Source of the DNA: Diphasiastrum complanatum
Taxonomy: Eukaryota; Streptophyta; Lycopodiopsida; Lycopodiales; Lycopodiaceae
DNA: 64,000 nt
Assembly: GCA_029204225.1 (NCBI GenBank)
Contig: CM055100.1
Coordinates: 50,387,083 to 50,451,082 of the forward strand
Direction: 5' to 3'
A program made the translations under genes and the position numbers. This document shows positions 59,119 through 64,000 of the stretch, piece by piece. The first letter of the stretch is position 1. Each line of letters opens with the position of its first letter. The notes under the pieces are model-generated. The model was not told where the DNA came from, did no database searches, and saw only the letters and a list, made by a program, of their open reading frames with translations.

Positions 59119-62100
59119 GCACCTGAAAGGATGCTAATATCATATTTTGAAACAAATTATAATATTGTTTTCATTAATTCACCTAATTTTGGACCTCAAA
59201 GAATTTTGAATCTCATAAATCATCCAATATGAAATTTGCTTCAAGACCAAGTATTGAGTCATTTGTGGCACGACAGATGTAAAACAAATAAGCAAACTAC
59301 TCATAGAGCACCAAAGAAATGGTGACATACTTGTATTGGTTCTATTAGAAAAACCAAAGACGTCACAAATGAAATCATCCCAGATGCATTGAAGCCTCCT
59401 TTTGAAATGACCCATGTACCAACCCCAAACAAGACCACGGCGGTTGCAGCATAAACCGCCGTGATAACCTCTGGGATGAATGCTTTCATCTTCTTCTTTA
59501 ACAGATGTGCCCGGTAATCCACAAAAGCCAACTTCTTGAATCGCATTTGCTCATACCCTTCAGCCACATATGCCTTAACCACAAATATTGAAAGTAAAAC
59601 CTGTATACAAAGCAAACAAAATGCAATGAGCTGGCTACACAAACCATGTCAGCACTAATATCTGTGTGCCTGACAGGGGCATGTACTTTTGCGAAAGGTC
59701 ACACATTGGAGCAAGGTTCATGCATACATGACTACTGCTAGAGAGCTACAGTTTAGAGAAAACATATGTAGATTGATTGCAGCACAGCATCTTCAGAGAC
59801 ACATTACCTCATTGAGGTAAGCAGACAAATTTGCTACACTATCTTGGCCTTTTCTGGATAGCCGCCGAAGCTTCTCTCCCAATATGGCTATAGTAAAGGA
59901 CATGAATGGCAGTACCTAAAAAGTAGTGATTAAAAAATGTGAAAACTAGGGTAATCAATTATGAGAGCTGAAGCTAGTCATTTAACTTGAGTTCAGCTTA
60001 AAATGAAAGCAAAAGAACACCAGTCTGCATGAATAAGATGAGATTAGCTTGTAAACAAGAATCCCAAACTGATAGTGTAGAAGAATTGAACTTCAGTACA
60101 GAGCACTGAAGCCTTGTATATGACACAGAATTACCAAGATCGTGGCAACTGAAAGGATGGGACTTAATAACAGCATTCTGCCTGCCATTGCTGCTAACTG
60201 GAAAGCACAAGGCACCAACATCTGCACTCACCACGTATCAGCATAATCACTTAAGCAAAAAAAAACCACTGACATTATATGGTCGCTGTTGATAACTTTT
60301 TTCTGGATGCCTGAAAGGCATTAACGGTCATGACTCATATATGGCGCTTAGCCTAATACCTTTAACACATCCATCGGCATAACATTATTTACCATTGGTA
60401 AGTTATGCTAGGTACCACTTTGATAGGTGATCAACAACTTTAACTGTTAGGTTGGTACAGTGATAACTGAAGCCCAAACCATACGCAAGTTTAAACTTTA
60501 AGTTAATAAACTGCTTACAAATTGTCAATATCAGAAGGCAAGGCATAGACCAAATACTACATCCACCTGGTTCAGAGTCATCTGATAATCATTCACCCTG
60601 GTTCTAAATCGGCCCTCACAAATTCAATCTAAAGAATCTATTTAGAATATAAAAGAGAGATTAAAGCCGTATACATATACCATGGTTATAAAGGGATGTG
60701 TTCTGCTGCAGCCACGTTCCAGAACGCGATTTTTTCTTTTCTTTTAGGGAATCATTAATGGTTGGAAACTTTTTTGATAGTTTAGCTAGTAATTTGTGTG
60801 CATATTGATACAATATCTGGAAGAAAAAGAGAGACAATTACGATCTCAAAATTTGGTTATCGGCTCATCAATGTTTAGATACCCGGTTCGAACCGGCCAA
60901 TTCGATGGTTCGAACTGCGTTTGAATCAGGCAGGCCAGGTTCGAACCAGTTTTAGGGTTTTTTGTATTTTATTGAAAATTTGATTTTGCATCTCATACTT
61001 TTGCTGGCAACTATGGTGCGTGCATAGCAAACACAAACTTAACCTAATAGCTGATTCCTTCCAAATCGAGTCAGACAAATGGTTTCGAATAGAGAATCCT
61101 GGTTCATCCAGCTTCACGTTGCAGTTCATGGAAACATAATCACTCAAGAGCCATACAACTGAAGGCATGTTCGCATGCAATACCATAGCCAGTCTCAACT
61201 TGTATTACCTTCTGCCAAACACTAGAAAATCCATATTTTTTTTTACTAAGAAACGGTAGACAAATAGCTTTCAACTGTAACATACAAGAAAAAGGCAAAG
61301 GGTCTGTGCAAGGTCAAGCTGCAACACTGCCCAGAAGAAACCATTGCATAGACACATAAATAAACGCAATCGAAACGAGCAGTACATTCAGACATTGCCA
61401 TATATTATATCAGACGTACATGGAGAAATGCATACACTGTGTCTCCAGTATGCTCTGCTTCAGCGGTGAGACGATACGCAATGTCTCCTATTGGTGCCCC
61501 TCCTTGACCTTCGAAATATGCCATATCCCTATTTAGCACTTTTTCAAAAATATAACCTCTCACATCATAGGTTATGTTTAAAGCTGCCTCCCAGAGCAGT
61601 GCCTGCTGCCAGAATTGACCCACTGACTTCACAGCTATTAGAAGCGTCATGTAAAGAGCCTTCTTCACTAAAGCAGATAGATCCCCATCTGCTAAAAGAC
61701 CTGACAACTCTGCTACCTGTGGCACCAATAAGAAAAGTGCTCCAATGGAAATTACAGTGCAGATCCAAGCTCTCAACACCAGGGACCATTGAGGATACAG
61801 AAATGGAGCAACTTTGGGAAGGCTATTCCTTAACGGCATCAAATAGGTCCATTTTTGGAAATAGGGTAAAACCCCATGTGTGTTTTCTTCATATCGCAAG
61901 TTTGATTCAAAAACAAGGTCTGAAAAATCAGTGCTGGCTCCCTTTACGAAAAAATTTCTGCATGCTCCAATTACTTCTGAGCTAAGGGGCTTATTGGGTC
62001 TTTCTGTGGGATTCAGAGAGAAACCTCTGAGAAAAAAAACTGCTAGCTTGAGAGGCTTTTTGACCCTTCTGTCACAAGGAAGGGTCCAACATTGGTTGCT

Positions 62101-62343
62101 TCTCAATTTCGATCTCAGTACTAATTGTGCAGATGCAAAGTTAGGGTTTTGATGATCCCCAGTCTGTTGCCTCACCATAATCTTTGAACCCAATTGCCCA
62201 ACATGCTCTGGCATTGCAACCCAACAATCTTTTTGCAACAAATATGGTTTTGATCCAAATTTAAAATAATAATTTGGAGTTGTAGTGTGTGGCAAATTAG
62301 AGGTCACTAAAGACCCCATTTTACTCATATAAAATTCGAGCAT
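49266..62343 (-). CDS. ABCB29: Half-size ABC transporter, plastid ABCB29/ATH12-like
   Basis: Ten exons: 62343-61420, 60221-60135, 59915-59808, 59600-59331, 52286-52203, 51887-51671, 50386-50301, 50062-49875, 49731-49602, 49448-49266 (stop included), giving 758 aa with consistent phases. Residues 1 to about 150 are Ser/Asn/Lys-rich and resemble a plastid transit region. A transmembrane domain spans about 165-470 ([35 protein letters not shown]). The ATPase has Walker [10 protein letters not shown] (542-550), Q-loop PQD (Gln 590), signature LSGGQ (648-652), Walker [13 protein letters not shown] (668-679) and the H-loop His 704. The match is closest to Arabidopsis ABCB29 (ATH12); ABCB28 is the main alternative. 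The start is the first ATG of the frame, with in-frame ATGs also at 62328 and 62319. It would work as a homodimer or with another half transporter in a plastid membrane; the substrate is unknown. Intron 5 appears to use a GC donor. Confidence 0.93.
52770..54270 (-). pseudogene. Decayed hAT transposase (C-terminal part) in ABCB29 intron 4
   Basis: Minus-strand pieces in changing frames follow the hAT C-terminal dimerisation region: [14 protein letters not shown] (54260), [19 protein letters not shown] (54075-54020), VSYTHKEV (about 53940), then [10 protein letters not shown]-like text near 53870. An acidic tail ([16 protein letters not shown], 53660-53610) and an Arg/Gly-rich end ([10 protein letters not shown], 53400-53370) follow. 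GTTCCAGAAC-like words at 52785-52835 mark one likely end. Stops and shifts make it non-functional. Confidence 0.6.
54470..56085 (-). pseudogene. Ty3/gypsy RNase H-integrase remnant in ABCB29 intron 4
   Basis: Read on the minus strand: RNase H C-terminus ([31 protein letters not shown], 56055-55950), then integrase core pieces ([29 protein letters not shown] near 55200-55150, where E of the usual TERVNQ is K). Next come [21 protein letters not shown] (55080-55015) and a C-terminal part, with many stops. The order matches gypsy pol. It is unrelated in style to the Tat/Athila-like pieces at 18480 and 25513. Confidence 0.75.
56185..56360. repeat. GATTCG/GTTCGAA word cluster, probable hAT-type terminal sequence
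   Basis: CGAATC, GTTCGAA and CCGGTTCG words recur many times, with caaagaatcg twice (56200 and 56325). The style equals the subterminal regions of the MITEs at 30772 and 34130. TIRs and target duplications were not resolved. Confidence 0.4.
56880..59116 (+). mobile_element. 5'-truncated LINE with a long CT tail, in ABCB29 intron 4
   Basis: Plus-strand ORF2-type text: [19 protein letters not shown] (57200-57250), [35 protein letters not shown] (57475-57530), [12 protein letters not shown] (57655-57690), [11 protein letters not shown] (57775-57805, Asn replacing the first Asp of YADD). Next are YTYLGILF (57945), TTLYATKTW, and a C-terminal REERICQLC...[11 protein letters not shown] block (58315-58400). 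Stops and frameshifts disable it. About 320 bases of 3' UTR lead to a pure CT tract at 59035-59116. Confidence 0.8.
59035..59116. repeat. (CT)n microsatellite
   Basis: An 82-base uninterrupted CT run at the 3' end of the LINE, within ABCB29 intron 4. Confidence 0.95.
60683..61016. repeat. hAT-like terminal sequence in ABCB29 intron 1
   Basis: It contains a CACGTTCCAGAACGCG word (60709-60725), a cluster of GGTTCGAACC words (60883-60950) and, at 61005-61016, GGCAACTATGG, close to the right terminus of the MITEs in CNOT9. Possibly two overlapping remnants. No target duplication was found. Confidence 0.4.
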
Positions 62344-63208
62344 GCAGCTATTCTTCTGATCAAAAGATGGCAGAATGGATAGTAATGCAAGGATGAAGAG
62401 AGGCGAACGTAGGAAATGAATGCTCGCTGGTTTATGTAAAGCAAGGAGAAAGGGCAGGCGGAGGTCACGCACTTCTCAAAAATGAACGTCGCGAGACCAT
62501 TTATGGCCCGGCCTAGCTGCCTAGTGCCCTGCTAGCTCTAGATGGGCTTTTTGATATTTTAAGACTTGGGCACCAGGCAAGTGCTTGTGTGGTAATTGTC
62601 GGCCTTGGGTTGGAGTGGCCAACATTCCCAAATTGGTGATAAGGTAGTCCATAGCTACGGAGAGAGAAGAAGTGGAATTTCAACATACTCCATTGGGATG
62701 GAGAATGACTTGACTCTTGAAAGTGCACTTGCTAGGAGCGTTGGGAGTTCCAAGAAGATCCATGGAGGAAAGGTGCTGCCTCCCGCATGCCATGTAATGG
62801 CATGATTGTAGTCTAAAGAGGGGAGTGGGTGATTTGGGGGCAAGTGCTTGTTTAGACTAGCACGCAACAAGTATGAAGCCACCTTAAGGGTGGACTAAGA
62901 CTATAGACAAGTCAATGTGCTTGGCCCATTTGTTCTAGCGTCCGTTTGAGAGCCTTGGCAACCCAAGTGTATGCACATTTATCTTCCTCCTTTCACATTA
63001 CATATAGTAGCTAAAAAAACTCATGCTTTATGATTGGCTCATTGGCTTCTTTTGGTGATGAGACTATTGGTTTTAAGTTGCCAATGGCAAACTCAACTTG
63101 GCATGCAATGAGGTTGATATCAGAAGCTTTATATTTGATGTGTCACCATGTGGCACATTCTAAAAGGTGGTAGGGCCCACTTTTCAAACATGGACCAATG
63201 TTGTGGAC

Positions 63209-63212
<4 letters not shown>
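62344..63212. other. ABCB29 upstream region
   Basis: The transporter frame stays open upstream of its first ATG as far as a TGA near 62478, so 62344-62472 is either 5' UTR or an N-terminal extension started at a non-ATG codon. No clear TATA box is seen. Beyond about 62500 the frames are short and opposed. Confidence 0.4.

Positions 63213-63261
<49 letters not shown>
63213..63261. repeat. (GA)n microsatellite
   Basis: About 49 bases of pure GA in intergenic DNA. Confidence 0.9.
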
Positions 63262-63264
<3 letters not shown>

Positions 63265-64000
63265 AAGGACGTTGTTTCTAGTCTAAAACAAGATTAAGTG
63301 GGGGTAACAAGGTGTTCTAATACATCATCCTGACGTGGTCAACAATAGTATAAATTAATCAAAAATATCTTTTTGTGGTTGGTGCAAGGTGTGGGCAAAG
63401 CCAAGATGGCATTTAGGCTCGTTGGGGACTAACCTTGAGTTTTAGGTTGGTTCAAGACTCAATATTGTATGCTTCCCAATTTGTCGAACTGTCTTTTTGG
63501 ACACATAATCTGTCATATTAGAAACATATTGGTGGGTAGACTTTCAAGGACTTGGAGACATCAATCTTCAAAGCAAAAATCTCTTTCTACATTTGTGTTC
63601 TTGTTTTAAGCTAAAAAAATTGGCTTGGCTAATTCAATTGCCTCGCAACCTTAATGGTGGTCCATAACAAAAATTTCACATGTAATGCTTGCTTAATAAG
63701 GATTAGAGAAATCGATTTGTTGCACTAAATACAACTCATTTTTCATTATTATAGTACACACCTTATATTATCTTATAAGCTTGACTTTTGCATAAAGGAG
63801 CCGTCTATTTGACATGCATTTAATGGTGCTCTCCATTTCAAAGTTGTGTGGCCCACATGCATGATGCGTATGGTAACATTTACAACTAGAGTATCTATAT
63901 TCCATGTATGCATGTAATTTGTAAGCATGGCCCACACCCTCCAATTTTGTACGAGCATGGCCTAGCATCTTGTATCATAAATAGTTGAGTGATTATTGTA
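63262..64000. other. Intergenic end of the window
   Basis: No gene, LTR or RNA gene is recognised. Short minus-strand frames at 63768-63968 overlap in two phases and carry no motif. Confidence 0.4.

Noticed and set aside
61491-62152. Plus-strand frames of 164 and 90 codons
   Set aside because: They are antisense shadows of exon 1 of the ABC transporter.
42009-63261. GA/CT tracts as possible CRISPR-like or satellite arrays
   Set aside because: They are simple dinucleotide repeats without spacers or longer units.

Overview
The window is nuclear DNA from a land plant with a transposon-rich genome. It holds two interrupted protein genes, both on the minus strand, set in Ty1/copia and Ty3/gypsy retrotransposons, a LINE, hAT-type DNA transposons and microsatellites. 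Long introns packed with transposons would suit a large-genome lineage such as a fern, lycophyte or gymnosperm. That lineage guess is inference; the sequence does not fix the species.

Layout. 1-4228: a minus-strand copia element running off the left edge, with a rearranged interior. 4229-7020: unassigned DNA with a copia gag fragment and an unidentified 401-codon frame. 7020-9250: a decayed plus-strand gypsy element containing a copia LTR, followed by a probable gypsy LTR. 9250-15250: no recognised gene; an AT-rich block with broken frames and a GC-richer repeat block. 15313-18445: a second, truncated minus-strand copia of the same family as the first. 18450-26170: gypsy pieces around a nearly complete plus-strand copia (LTRs 19780-20596 and 24707-25511) that is dead through in-frame stops. 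26170-27720: a minus-strand copia remnant with one LTR between two internal fragments. 27763-28938: a hAT-like element with an exact 8-bp target duplication.

29902-41002 (minus) is a CNOT9/RCD1/CAF40 gene, the armadillo-repeat subunit of the CCR4-NOT mRNA deadenylase. It can be read as nine exons giving 292 aa with canonical splice sites and no lesions. Its introns carry hAT elements. 41003-49265 is intergenic, with copia and other retroelement remnants.

49266-62343 (minus) is a half-size ABC transporter most like plant plastid ABCB29/ATH12. It reads as ten exons giving 758 aa, with all ATP-binding motifs intact and one apparent GC-AG intron. Its 7-kb intron 4 holds a decayed hAT transposase, a gypsy pol remnant and a LINE ending in a long CT tract. 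The rest, to 64000, is intergenic.

The two genes have unrelated roles (mRNA decay and plastid membrane transport) and show no sign of joint function. No RNA gene, CRISPR array or clearly new system was found. The most distinctive material is the hAT-like family with variable subterminal word repeats, the palindromic CACGTG motif shared by copia leaders and LTR ends, and several recombinant retroelement structures.
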